Made by a program: the position numbers and the translations under genes. Shown piece by piece: positions 49,024 to 56,818 of a DNA stretch of 59,920 bases. Below the pieces are notes generated by a model. It ran no database searches. It was not told the origin of the DNA and worked only from the letters and a program-made list of their open reading frames with translations. Each line of letters opens with the position of its first letter. Positions within the stretch are counted from its first letter, which is position 1. Source of the DNA: Acidimicrobiaceae bacterium (GTDB taxonomy: Bacteria; Actinomycetota; Acidimicrobiia; Acidimicrobiales; RAAP-2); assembly GCA_003162395.1 (NCBI GenBank), contig PMON01000058.1, forward strand, positions 1 to 59,920, written 5' to 3'.

Positions 49024-49255
49024 GAAGTAAGACCCCCAACGGGCATCCCCAACTATTGAAGGTCCTCCTCATCCCGGCAGCGGTCTGGGTCACACGCCAG
49101 CTCGTTGACAGCTTCATGGAACACTTTCTGAGGGCGAGTGATTGAGATCCCACCACTGCCCGACGGAACGATCTTGCTCGTCGAGGTTGGTTCTCCTGCC
49201 CAGCGTCGCAGAATGGCAGGTTGAAAGAGTCGTAGTCCGGATCGGAAGGAGTCTC

Positions 49256-49723
49256 ATGAGGGTTAACCGCTCAGTGCCGCCGATGACGGTCGTGCCGATC
49301 CTTGTGTACCCAGACGTGCGCGCCGCAGTTGTATTCCTCACCGCTGCCTTCGGCTTCGTCGAGCGCACGCGCATCGGCCAAAGTCATCGCGCCCAAATGG
49401 CAATTGGGGAAGATGGCGCCGTCATTGTCGCCGACGCCACCGGCGACAGGCAGCCCCCGCGGTCGGGGACGATGACACATGCGATTCGGGTGCGGGTCGA
49501 CCATGTTGATGCTGCCTTCAAGCGCGCCTGTGACCATGGCGCCGTCGTGCTCGAAGCGCCAGTCACTCGGGAGTACGGCGAGCGGGACTGCACTGTCGAG
49601 GACCTAGCCGGTCACCGCTGGCAGCTCGCCGAGGCGGTGGGGGACGTGGCACCCGAAGACTTCGGCTGCGAGACCATCAGCCTGTGGCCCTGCCACCAAG
49701 ACAACGACGTCGGCAAAGTGTGA
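49256..49723 (+). CDS. VOC (glyoxalase/bleomycin-resistance-like) protein
   Basis: 155 aa. VVPILVYPDVRAAVVFLTAA and FGFVERTRIGQ, then VDHVDAAFKRACDHGA and REYGERDCTVEDLAGHRWQL. It resembles the PhnB-like group of VOC proteins. ATG start with GGAAGGAG 5 bases before it. Substrate unknown. Unrelated in detail to the minus-strand VOC gene next to it. Confidence 0.82.
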   Translation: MRVNRSVPPMTVVPILVYPDVRAAVVFLTAAFGFVERTRIGQSHRAQMAIGEDGAVIVADATGDRQPPRSGTMTHAIRVRVDHVDAAFKRACDHGAVVLEAPVTREYGERDCTVEDLAGHRWQLAEAVGDVAPEDFGCETISLWPCHQDNDVGKV

Positions 49724-49775
49724 CTTGCCTTCCTCACAGGTCTCGACCCGCCCGTCGTCCGGTTGGACATGCATC

Positions 49776-49913
49776 CCGGATGTGCCTCATTGGGGGACGC
49801 TTGAAGAAGCGGTCTGGTGTCGGAGGACCGACGCGCTAGGTCTGCTATCAACCATTGGCGGCTCGGGCGATGTCGCACCAAGGTATGCCGGAGCGGGCGC
49901 TTCCTCGGCAGGG
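49776..49913 (+). repeat. Dispersed hairpin repeat, copy R10 (near full length)
   Basis: Left flank cccggatgtgcctcattggg and gacgcttgaagaagcgg, hairpin at 49818-49831 (loop AGGA, stem kept), core of R8 type (gctcgggcgatgtcgcacca) and right end cctcggcaggg. Plus strand orientation. Confidence 0.85.
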
Positions 49914-49984
49914 TGTGATTGTTGTGGGGCGTGCAACGCCAGAGCTTGCGCCGTGTGCAAGGTGGATACCCACCTCGTCTCGTC

Positions 49985-50004
49985 CTAGTGCTAGCATTGC
50001 TAGC
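49985..50004 (+). promoter_or_regulatory. Candidate operator of the FitAB-type pair
   Basis: Three CTAG motifs (49985, 49991 and 50000) within 19 bases; two GCTAGC palindromes separated by att, just before the ribosome binding site. Ribbon-helix-helix antitoxins often bind such repeats. Confidence 0.5.
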
Positions 50005-50017
50005 GGAGGTTGAGACA

Positions 50018-50263
50018 GTGGCAGCTGTGAGCATTCGCAACCTGGACGACACGGTGCGGGAGCGGCTCCGCATTCGCGCTGCGGCCCACGGTCGGTCGAT
50101 GGAAGCGGAGATGCGGGCGATCCTCGTCGATGCCGTACGAGAGCCAGGCGACGACGAAGGACTTCTCGGCGCACTGGCGTCCCGGTTCGCTGAACTCGGA
50201 GGTGTCGACCTCGAGCCCGCACCCCGCTCCGCAGCGCCACGAGCGGTCGACTTCACTACGTGA
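50018..50263 (+). CDS. FitA-like ribbon-helix-helix antitoxin
   Basis: 81 aa. VSIRNLDDTVRERLRIRAAA followed by HGRSMEAEMRAILVDAV is the FitA/RHH DNA-binding motif (beta-strand SIRNL, helix with RSMEAE). GTG start with GGAGG 7 bases upstream. The stop overlaps the toxin GTG by 4 bases. Confidence 0.9.
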   Translation: MAAVSIRNLDDTVRERLRIRAAAHGRSMEAEMRAILVDAVREPGDDEGLLGALASRFAELGGVDLEPAPRSAAPRAVDFTT

Positions 50264-50679
50264 TCGTCGCCGACACCAACGTCGTCTCGGAGCTGATGAG
50301 AGTTGAGCCCTCGGCGGCGGTGCGCGCATGGGTGCTCGCTCAGGGGGATCACGAGCTGCGGGTCACGGCCATCACTGTGGCCGAGATTCTCTACGGGATC
50401 GAGCGGCTCCCCGATGGCAAGCGAAAGTCGGAGCTGCGTGGGGCAACTGTGAAGGTCTTCAGCCAATTCGCCGAAAGCATTCTCCCCTTCGATGCCGCCG
50501 CAGCCACGGTCTACGCGGAGATCGTCCACAAGCGTGACCGCCAGGGAATGCCGATCAGTGGTTACGACGCGCAGATCGCTGCAATCTGTCGGACCAACGG
50601 TGCCGCCCTGGCGACGAGAAACGACAAGGAATTCGAGGGCGTCGGCGTTGAACTCATCAACCCATGGCTGGTCACTTAG
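50260..50679 (+). CDS. VapC/FitB PIN-domain toxin
   Basis: 139 aa. The four PIN acidic residues are in place: VADTNVVSELM (Asp5), VAEILYGIERL (Glu), SGYDAQIAAICR (Asp) and ATRNDKEFEG (Asp). Predicted ribonuclease restrained by FitA. GTG start overlaps the antitoxin stop. Confidence 0.92.
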   Translation: MIVADTNVVSELMRVEPSAAVRAWVLAQGDHELRVTAITVAEILYGIERLPDGKRKSELRGATVKVFSQFAESILPFDAAAATVYAEIVHKRDRQGMPISGYDAQIAAICRTNGAALATRNDKEFEGVGVELINPWLVT

Positions 50680-50715
50680 GCCCAATTCTCTCGCTCGATG
50701 GGTACCGCGCGGAGT

Positions 50716-50773
50716 CCGATGTGCCCCGCTGTGGGACGCAACCCACGCAAGCGCCTGGCCCACCACCCGGCAG
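50716..50773 (+). repeat. Deletion derivative of the dispersed repeat, R11
   Basis: Keeps the left flank (ccgatgtgcc and gcctggccca) and the right end (ccacccggcag) but lacks the whole hairpin and core in between. It fits loss of the middle of a full copy. No gene lies in 50680-50901. Confidence 0.5.
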
Positions 50774-50901
50774 CGATGTGGGTCGGTGCTAGATGCCCGA
50801 AGCAAGGTCGAGCGGTCCTCCTGCCTCGCTCCGGGCATGAGCCTTAGATTCGCTATGGTGCGCCGACGATTGATCGTCCCTCGCGACGCTGAGAAGTCGG
50901 C

Positions 50902-52707
50902 GTGATCTTCGAGCTGCCTCTGCGCGGTGGTGCCCCAGGTTCTGTTGACTACGAGGTCGTCGACTTTCCTTTCGACGTGACGTTGCTCACTCGCTCCGGC
51001 CCGTCCGACGTGGGGATTGAGGACATGCAGCAGGTCGCTGCATGGCTCGAGCAAGTACTCCCTACGCGAGCGAGCACTGCCGAGTCGCTGCTCGCAGCGT
51101 TGGGCGCACCCGAGGTGCGGAGGGACGACCCGAAGCCCGGCCTCCTTGCACTCGGCGCTTGGATGCAGGGCTGGATGCCGCTCGTCATGCATCCCTACGT
51201 GCAGAAGTCCTATCCCAGTGAGCCTGACTGGGAACCGAACTGGCTCATGGTCACGAGCAGGTACTCACTCGGATTCGGATTTGTGACGGCCGGATGGCCC
51301 GACCAAGCCAGGTACTCAGCCATCGGCGACAACCTCCTCCACAGCCTCCTCGTGGACCTCGTGGCACTCGTGACGGAGCGCGCTCGACACAACGGAGCGT
51401 CCCCCCACTGGTCAACGGAAGTCAGGGTGGGTGGACCGCCCCCGAACGCGCCGGGCTTCCAGCTCGTCGCTCGCGTCAGTGACCCACCGCTGGATCCGCT
51501 AGTGCACGTTCAAGAGCTGCTCCTCCAGTCCGTGAGTCCGATTCGAGGAGAGCGGCACCGCGCGCTTCGCCGACGCCAATCCGAGTTCCTCGCAGACTGC
51601 TACGACCAAGTCGTGACCGGGCGTGCTCCCGAGCCGATCGAACGCCTGTTCCCCGAGCTCGGTGGGAACGGGATCGGTCTCAAGCTGAAGCGGCCAGCGC
51701 GCTCGGTCCCACCGGCGCCTCCTCGGCTTGCTGAGGCCGTGGAGAAGCTCATCGAGGTGGGCATGTACGAGTCGTGGAAGCACTCTGCCAACGACCTGGC
51801 AAGGGCATTGCAGGATCAGTGGAGACGGGCCACGAATCGCGAACTCCCGAGCGATCCCGACGGTCTGTGGACGTGCCTGCTGCTCATGGACCATGAACGG
51901 ACGTGGTTCACGGACGTTGACGCCGGCATTCTCGGTCCCGGGGATCAGATGTACGCCACCACGCTGTTTGACCTTGAAGGAATCGGCGGCCGAGGATTCG
52001 GCGGCTTCTCGGATCCTGAGGAGGACTGGCGCTCGAACCCGAACTCCGTGGCGATCAAGGTGCGCTGGCGGCGCAAGCTCCGGCGATTCGAAGTGCCGCA
52101 GACTATCGACGGGGTCCATCACCCGCGCCTCGTCGAAGAGCTCAACGTGCTGCTGGGTGATGGCGGAGCGCGCTTCTGGTTCCTCGACATCGGACCAACC
52201 GTCGGGGTTGTCATTCGACTGACCACCGAGGAATGCGACCGATTGAGCGCGATCAGCGGACTCGACCTGCTCGACCATCCTCCGCATTGGTGGACTCAGG
52301 CAGCCACAGAGGGTCTTTCGTCGCTGCCACCGATCCGTTCGGATCCGCTCCAGATGGGAGACCTCGCCGACCAGCAGACCCCGGACGAACCAGTCGAGAC
52401 GTGGACCCTCACTGACTACGACCTGCAGTCCGTTTCCATCACAGACGCGGAGGTGGACGGACATCTTGTCTTCATCGTCTACGTGTCAGCAGCGGAATAC
52501 ATCCGGGGCGGCCACGTTGAGGAAGTCCTCGAGGCGAGAGTCACCGCTGCGCTCAAAGCCGGTCCAGGAGTGTTGAGTGCGGTTCGCGCCGACAGGGAGC
52601 AGTGGGAGGTCACCGGAGATTCGAATGAGGCAGAGTTGGAACTCGCAGTCGCCGGGGCAGTCGAAGCAGTGCTCCTCGAATTCGCCGATGAGATCGCTCA
52701 GATGTAG
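50902..52707 (+). CDS. Large protein of unknown function
   Basis: 601 aa from a GTG start; no recognised domain, no signal peptide, no membrane segment. Contains WMQGWMPLVMHPYVQKSYPSE-like aromatic stretches, a middle Arg/Pro-rich linker (about residues 240-275), TFDLEGIG-like sequence near 350, and an acidic C-terminal region (VSAAEYIRGGHVEEVLEARV). It is the longest gene of the accessory region, which is otherwise small genes, and may be an effector, toxin immunity or phage-related protein; none of these is supported directly. Confidence 0.7.
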   Translation: MIFELPLRGGAPGSVDYEVVDFPFDVTLLTRSGPSDVGIEDMQQVAAWLEQVLPTRASTAESLLAALGAPEVRRDDPKPGLLALGAWMQGWMPLVMHPYVQKSYPSEPDWEPNWLMVTSRYSLGFGFVTAGWPDQARYSAIGDNLLHSLLVDLVALVTERARHNGASPHWSTEVRVGGPPPNAPGFQLVARVSDPPLDPLVHVQELLLQSVSPIRGERHRALRRRQSEFLADCYDQVVTGRAPEPIERLFPELGGNGIGLKLKRPARSVPPAPPRLAEAVEKLIEVGMYESWKHSANDLARALQDQWRRATNRELPSDPDGLWTCLLLMDHERTWFTDVDAGILGPGDQMYATTLFDLEGIGGRGFGGFSDPEEDWRSNPNSVAIKVRWRRKLRRFEVPQTIDGVHHPRLVEELNVLLGDGGARFWFLDIGPTVGVVIRLTTEECDRLSAISGLDLLDHPPHWWTQAATEGLSSLPPIRSDPLQMGDLADQQTPDEPVETWTLTDYDLQSVSITDAEVDGHLVFIVYVSAAEYIRGGHVEEVLEARVTAALKAGPGVLSAVRADREQWEVTGDSNEAELELAVAGAVEAVLLEFADEIAQM

Positions 52708-52749
52708 ATCCCTGTGCCCAATTTGGGTAGTGGATCAAGCGTGGCAGAA

Positions 52750-52833
52750 GTGCCGTCGGGGAAGATTGAAGAACGGACCAGTGTCGGAGGGCCGATGTCA
52801 ACAATCCGACTGGAGGATCCGGCCCTGGGCACA
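52750..52833 (+). repeat. Dispersed hairpin repeat, copy R12
   Basis: Left gattgaagaacggaccagtg, gtgtcgg at 52781-52787 (stem half mutated to CCGAT), core gtcaacaatccgactggagg, like R4. Only 149 bases before R13. Confidence 0.75.
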
Positions 52834-52846
52834 GCGTCTTCTTCGA

Positions 52847-52925
52847 TCAGACGTCGTCGGGACGCCGTGGGCTGTCCGCCTCGCGGAGCATCGCGTCGAG
52901 TTCGGGATCGAACCCGATCTCCCGG
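52847..52925 (-). pseudogene. Short gene-end fragment truncated at repeat R13
   Basis: Minus-strand frame LGREIGFDPELDAMLREADS then PRRPDDV and a stop at 52849-52847, about 25 codons, running straight into the left edge of R13. It looks like the last part of a small protein cut off by the repeat, but no family is assigned. The remaining bases of 52708-53109 hold only repeats. Confidence 0.25.
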
Positions 52926-52998
52926 CCAAGTGTCGGAGGGCCGACGCAACAGATCTGCTAACTAATAACTAAGCATTGGCGGCTCGGGGCCTGACATG
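52922..52998 (+). repeat. Dispersed hairpin repeat, copy R13
   Basis: gtgtcgg at 52930-52936, full hairpin, gcaacagatctgctaactaa, then ggcggctcggggcctgac as in R3. Normal left flank absent. Confidence 0.75.
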
Positions 52999-53070
52999 AG
53001 ACCTTCCAGGGCCAGCTGCGACGCGACGGGCTTGCGGATGGTCGGTGTTGAGACGAGAACGGACAACCAT

Positions 53071-53103
53071 TACAAGGCAAATATCACTTGCACCTTGTAG
53101 AAT
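53071..53103 (+). promoter_or_regulatory. Operator and -10 box of the second AbrB-type pair
   Basis: Inverted repeat tacaagg at 53071-53077 and ccttgta at 53093-53099, with inner gcaa/ttgc. TAGAAT at 53098-53103 is 6 bases before the antitoxin ATG, so it is probably leaderless and autoregulated, as in the pair at 46828. Confidence 0.55.
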
Positions 53104-53109
53104 GACGTC

Positions 53110-53352
53110 ATGACGAACACGGGAGAGGTGCGTGTGTCTCAACGGGGCCAGATGTGCCTTCCCGCGGCCGCGAGGCACCGATGGGGGCTCGACGATGGAG
53201 GTGACGTCGGCTACGTCGATGTCGGAGACGCCGTGATACTGATTCCTGAGGGCGCCGACGCGCTACGACGCCGACTCATCGATCCGGTCACGGACGAGGA
53301 GTGGCAACGAGCACGCCGGGGTTTCGGCGACGCCGACCTTGTGAGCGAGTGA
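53110..53352 (+). CDS. AbrB/VapB-type antitoxin, second copy
   Basis: 80 aa. VSQRGQMCLPAAARHRWGLD then GGDVGYVDVGDAVILIPEGA, an AbrB swapped-hairpin fold, close to the gene at 46828. The stop overlaps the toxin start GTG by 4 bases. Confidence 0.8.
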   Translation: MTNTGEVRVSQRGQMCLPAAARHRWGLDDGGDVGYVDVGDAVILIPEGADALRRRLIDPVTDEEWQRARRGFGDADLVSE

Positions 53353-53764
53353 CACAGATTATCGACGACCAGTTGCATGGAGCGGTCCTGCGCGGAGAAG
53401 CTCCTCCGCAAGACAGCTCGGACGTGTTCACAACCGGTTACTTCTACGTTCGGCTCTGTCAGGCTGTGCTCTCATCCGCCGCAAACGGCGTGCTGTCCAC
53501 GCCGTTTGCCTCAATTCCCGCTGCTACTCGTGAGCAGGCACTTCGTGCATTGATGCAACTGCCCGATGCGATCGGACTTTTGAGCCTGCGCGAGCTTGCT
53601 CCTCTTATCGGACAGCTACGCGCCCAGCACGACCTCAACATTCTCGGGATGGAGGTCTTAGCGTCGGCAATCCACCTTGAAGCTGACGTCTACCTGAGTG
53701 CCCCTCCCCTCGACTCGAGGAGTCTCTCCGTCGCGAGTCGCGCCACGTCGAGGTCGTCCGGTAG
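53349..53764 (+). pseudogene. PIN-like toxin with C-terminal frameshift
   Basis: The frame begins TQIIDDQLHGAVLRGEAPP, then FTTGYFYVRLCQAVL and LGMEVLASAIHLEADVY, matching the toxin at 47064. Around 53690-53705 the expected ending is in another frame: PRLEESLRRESRHVEVVR then a stop at 53762. The original frame instead runs on through the repeat (to 54050) with low-complexity Ser/Arg sequence. A one-base indel is the simplest cause; a sequencing error is possible. The toxin may be inactive or altered at its C-terminus. Confidence 0.6.
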
Positions 53765-53810
53765 CTCTCAACATTGGCGGCTTCGTCGAAATCAGAGTGC
53801 GACAAGTGAC

Positions 53811-53902
53811 GAAGCAAAGAACCGGGTCTGTGTCGGAGGGCCGACGTCCACGATCAAGTCTCCGAGTGGAGGATTCACCCCTGGGCGGCCCCGACCCGGC
53901 AG
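53811..53902 (+). repeat. Dispersed hairpin repeat, copy R14
   Basis: Left caaagaaccgggtctgtgtc, gtgtcgg at 53830-53836, hairpin intact, core gtccacgatcaagtctccga with a tccac/gtgga stem, right end ccgacccggcag. Core type shared with R16 and R7. Confidence 0.85.
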
Positions 53903-53992
53903 ATCAGGGACATCATCAGCACGCACGACGGAAGCGCGCTATGGGCCAGCTGCCGCACCCCAGATCCGTAGGAATGCGCTATTACGTAATGC

Positions 53993-54532
53993 GTGGCAAA
54001 CCCGTTTGTACAGAGCATGGCCAGCAACTTCGAGGAAGCGCTGCGGCTGACGGAGGCGGCGCTGACGGATTGTCCCGACCACCTGTGGGAGACGGACCTG
54101 TGGCCGGACGAGGCGTCAACGGGTCCGACGGCGCAAGGAGGATTGCACGGCTCAGCCCCCTGGTTTCTGGCATACCACGCGCTGTTCTGCCTCGACTACG
54201 ACCTCACCGGCGAGTTCGAGCCGTGGAAGCCGCGACAGCCCTTTGACGAGAACTCCTATGCCTTTCCCAACCGTGTTTTCACCAAGGCCGAGCTCCTCGG
54301 CTACATCGACTACTGCCGCGGGAGGGTGCGCCGCACGCTTGATTTGCTCACCGAGGACGCGGCGACCCGGCCACTCCCTAACGCCCATCGAGACCACGGC
54401 ACGTTGTTCGGAGTGATGGTCGGCGGCATCCCGTTGCACGTCGTTGAGCATGCCTCCCAGATCCGACAGTTCCTCACTTCCGCCGGCGTCAAAGTGCAAC
54501 CCATGCCCGGCGATCGTGGGTACGCGAGTTGA
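53993..54532 (+). CDS. DinB-family protein
   Basis: 179 aa four-helix bundle. SMASNFEEALRLTEAAL at the N-terminus, FLAYHALFCLDYDL (first His ligand) and HVVEHASQIRQFLTS (HxxxH ligands) fit the DinB/YfiT metal-binding superfamily, whose members are thiol transferases or hydrolases. GTG start at 53993, or ATG at 54017. Substrate unknown. Confidence 0.75.
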   Translation: MANPFVQSMASNFEEALRLTEAALTDCPDHLWETDLWPDEASTGPTAQGGLHGSAPWFLAYHALFCLDYDLTGEFEPWKPRQPFDENSYAFPNRVFTKAELLGYIDYCRGRVRRTLDLLTEDAATRPLPNAHRDHGTLFGVMVGGIPLHVVEHASQIRQFLTSAGVKVQPMPGDRGYAS

Positions 54533-54576
54533 CCAGTGATGATCCGGAGTGTGCCTCCGAGCCGCTGAGGCTCCCC

Positions 54577-54685
54577 ATGGCCTCGTTAGTGGACGCTTGA
54601 AGAACGGCCTGGTGTCGGAGGGCCGACCTCAACTGCTCCGACTGGCGGATTCTGCCTGGCCGGCATAGCGACTCCGACCCGGCAG
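54577..54685 (+). repeat. Dispersed hairpin repeat, copy R15 (near full length)
   Basis: Left flank gcctcgttagtggacgcttg and aagaacggcct, hairpin at gtgtcgg 54612-54618, core ctcaactgctccgactggcg with its own ctgcc/ggcag stem, right end ctccgacccggcag. Plus strand orientation although the next gene is on the minus strand. Confidence 0.85.
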
Positions 54686-54798
54686 CGGGTTGGTGATGGG
54701 CCTGCCGAGGCTTGATAGCCAGCATGGACGATTCCGGAGAACTTCGCTCTACCGGCTGGAGCTGGATTGGCTAGGAAATGCCGCTCGGAGATGGCTGA

Positions 54799-55206
54799 TC
54801 AGTCGTCGATTGCCTCGATGCCAAGCTGCTTGAGGCGTTCGAGATTGTCCTTCATCGCCTGAAGGACTTCGGGAGCGTGCCCCTCCCAGTCCGTTAGTTC
54901 GCCTGTGACCAACAGCGGGTCACGAGAGCGGTACGACTTTGTCGGGTTTCCGGGGAACTTCTTGTCCGTCAGGTTGGGGTCGTTCTCAATGGGGCCAGTT
55001 GGTTCCACACAGAAGATCCTGCCGGTGCCTTGGCCGATTGCAAGTTCAGCTCCCCAGACAGCAGCGTCGACGGTGGCCGTCAGATAGACATGGTTGGCGT
55101 TCTTGCGGCTGCCGAAGTTGGAGTTGTAGCCGGGCTCGATCAGATCCCCAGGCTTCAGGTCGGCACGTGTGCCGTGGTAGTAGCACTCCTGGCTTCCGTC
55201 GCCCAT
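54799..55206 (-). CDS. arr: Rifampin ADP-ribosyltransferase (Arr family)
   Basis: 135 aa. YYHGTRADLKPGDLIEPGYNSN, YLTATVDAAVWGAELA, RIFCVEPTGPIENDPNLTDK and FPGNPTKSYRSRDPLLVTGEL match the whole Arr family, which inactivates rifamycins by ADP-ribosylation. The NAD-binding His, Tyr and Asp region of the family is present. Other Arr genes travel as integron cassettes. ATG start, ribosome binding site weak. Confidence 0.9.
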   Translation of the reverse strand: MGDGSQECYYHGTRADLKPGDLIEPGYNSNFGSRKNANHVYLTATVDAAVWGAELAIGQGTGRIFCVEPTGPIENDPNLTDKKFPGNPTKSYRSRDPLLVTGELTDWEGHAPEVLQAMKDNLERLKQLGIEAIDD

Positions 55207-55302
55207 GGTCCCATGGTGCCATGCGAAGGCTTGGTGGCATGCGGGAACTCAGTCGTCTCAAGAAGTCAGGGGCACCCTCCAACGCTGCCATGATGGTGCA
55301 TC

Positions 55303-55409
55303 CACAATGTGCAGCCGACGCTCGAAGAACGGGCCTGTGTCGGAGGGCCGACGTCCACGATCAAGTGGAGGATTGAAACTTGGAACGCATGATGACCTCC
55401 ACCCGGCAG
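55303..55409 (+). repeat. Dispersed hairpin repeat, copy R16 (near full length)
   Basis: Left aatgtgcagccgacgctcga and agaacgggcc, gtgtcgg at 55337-55343, core gtccacgatcaagtggagga (tccac/gtgga stem) and right end ccacccggcagc. Between two minus-strand genes. The 210 bases from 55410 to 55622 hold no clear gene. Confidence 0.85.
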
Positions 55410-55622
55410 CAAGGCACCATTGGAACGGAGCCGTGGGCTCGGGGACCGCTGCTCGAGGGTTTCTCGAGGACCGCCTGCCCAAGGGTCTGATGTCACAATC
55501 AGCCAATGTGGTCGTCTTCCCTCGAGCGAGTCTCAAGGCGTGGTCTGGTAACAGGCGTCATCTTGGCTGTCGCGGTTGCAGGAGACATGACGACTCTTAC
55601 CCGGCGTTATGGGACGCACCCG

Positions 55623-56624
55623 CTAACGCGTCGACTGTGGACCCTCAAGGCGAGACAAGGGACCGCGATCTAGTACTTCGCTGAGTCGGATGGCCGTCGC
55701 GTCCAGGTCGGACTGGTTTCCAGTCCAGATGTTCCATCCGAGGTGCGTGAACCCGATCTGAAGCTCGTAGCAATGGTGACGTGCGGCGGCGTCTACAAGC
55801 GCGCCTGGGTCGACTCGCACAGATGGCGCGGCGAGCACGCCAGCGAGTGGCTTCGTAGCGGCGATCCCCTCGTGCCAGGGGGCCCAAAAGGTGCACCATG
55901 CAGCGTCGTAGAGAAAGTCGCCGCGCACAGAGCACTTCCAAGAGAACACCGCCTCGACCCGACGCGCATCGGGACTCACGAGCACGTTGCCGTGGAGGAG
56001 GTCTCCATGGACAAGGTCTCGACGCTCGGGAAGGGCGTCAACCAGCGCGCTGATCCTCTCTGTAGCTCCCAGTGAGAGCCTGGACAGCGTGGGGTCCGCG
56101 CTCAAGCTGGCGCTCCACCCGTGCACCATGCTGTCGGGATCGTCGACCAGGCCGGCCATCAAGAACTGTCGCCAAGAGATGGGCGGAGCGTCAGGGCTGT
56201 GCCAGAGGACCGAGGCGTCGGGTGCAGCTGGGACGTCATGCAGGGCCACGAGCAGGCCCGTGAGTGTCGGGGCGAGAGCAGGGGCCCGTTCGATGGGGAT
56301 GTCCTCCAGGAAGCTTCCCCGGTGCCGTTCCGAGATTACGTAGGCACGCCCGTCCGGAGCGATGCCCACGTCGCGCACCCTTGGAACCGGTAGGCCGGGG
56401 CCGTCGAATGCCATCGCCATCCGGTCGATCTCGTACCACGACTTGTTCTCACCGAACCGGACGACCAACTCATCGCACTCGGCCTGATATCCCCATGCCG
56501 AGGACCAGAAGCCGCCTCCGAGAGGTTCGAGGTGCCTTACGGGTCGGTCGTACACGCGAGCCAGGAACGACGCCACCTGCTCGCGATTCAGTGGCTGGCG
56601 GTCGGTGCCGTGGCCTTCAGACAT
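55623..56624 (-). CDS. Aminoglycoside-phosphotransferase-like kinase, atypical active site
   Basis: 333 aa with an APH/kinase fold. GGGFWSSAWGYQ is the nucleotide loop, and LVHGDLLHGNVLV holds the catalytic HGDxxxxN. The following metal-binding motif, normally xxDW, reads AVFSWKCSVRGDFLYDAAW, so the Asp is Ser. GDFLYDAAW, also conserved, is intact. Without the Asp, ATP-dependent transfer may be weak or absent. Start at ATG 56624 is family-like. Substrate unknown; similar proteins act on aminoglycosides, hygromycin or homoserine. Confidence 0.8.
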   Translation of the reverse strand: MSEGHGTDRQPLNREQVASFLARVYDRPVRHLEPLGGGFWSSAWGYQAECDELVVRFGENKSWYEIDRMAMAFDGPGLPVPRVRDVGIAPDGRAYVISERHRGSFLEDIPIERAPALAPTLTGLLVALHDVPAAPDASVLWHSPDAPPISWRQFLMAGLVDDPDSMVHGWSASLSADPTLSRLSLGATERISALVDALPERRDLVHGDLLHGNVLVSPDARRVEAVFSWKCSVRGDFLYDAAWCTFWAPWHEGIAATKPLAGVLAAPSVRVDPGALVDAAARHHCYELQIGFTHLGWNIWTGNQSDLDATAIRLSEVLDRGPLSRLEGPQSTR

Positions 56625-56675
56625 GGATGGACGATACGGCTGAAGAGCAACATGACGCTCCGAGTGGGTGTCCAC

Positions 56676-56809
56676 GATGTGCCGTTAGGGCGACTGAATA
56701 ACGGCCTTGTGTCGGAGGGCCGACGCGCTAGGTCTGCTTCCAACCACTGGCGACTCGGCCCGTAGGTGGTCCCTGGGCGGCTCGAAGCAGGTGCGCCCTA
56801 CCCGGCAGG
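56676..56809 (+). repeat. Dispersed hairpin repeat, copy R17 (full length, 134 bases)
   Basis: Left end TGCCGTTAGGGCG, right end the near-reverse-complement CGCCCTACCCGGCA. Inside: hairpin GTCGG-AGGG-CCGAC, then nested stems CTGCTTC (56734-56740) with GAAGCAG (56784-56790), and ACCAC (56743-56747) with GTGGT (56766-56770). Nothing in it codes for a recognised protein. Confidence 0.9.
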
Positions 56810-56818
56810 TGGCACGAG

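Noticed and set aside
53301-54050. 249-codon ORF over the second toxin
   Set aside because: The first part is the toxin, but the end is read-through of repeat R14 after a frameshift; the peptide from the repeat recurs at other copies and is not a domain.
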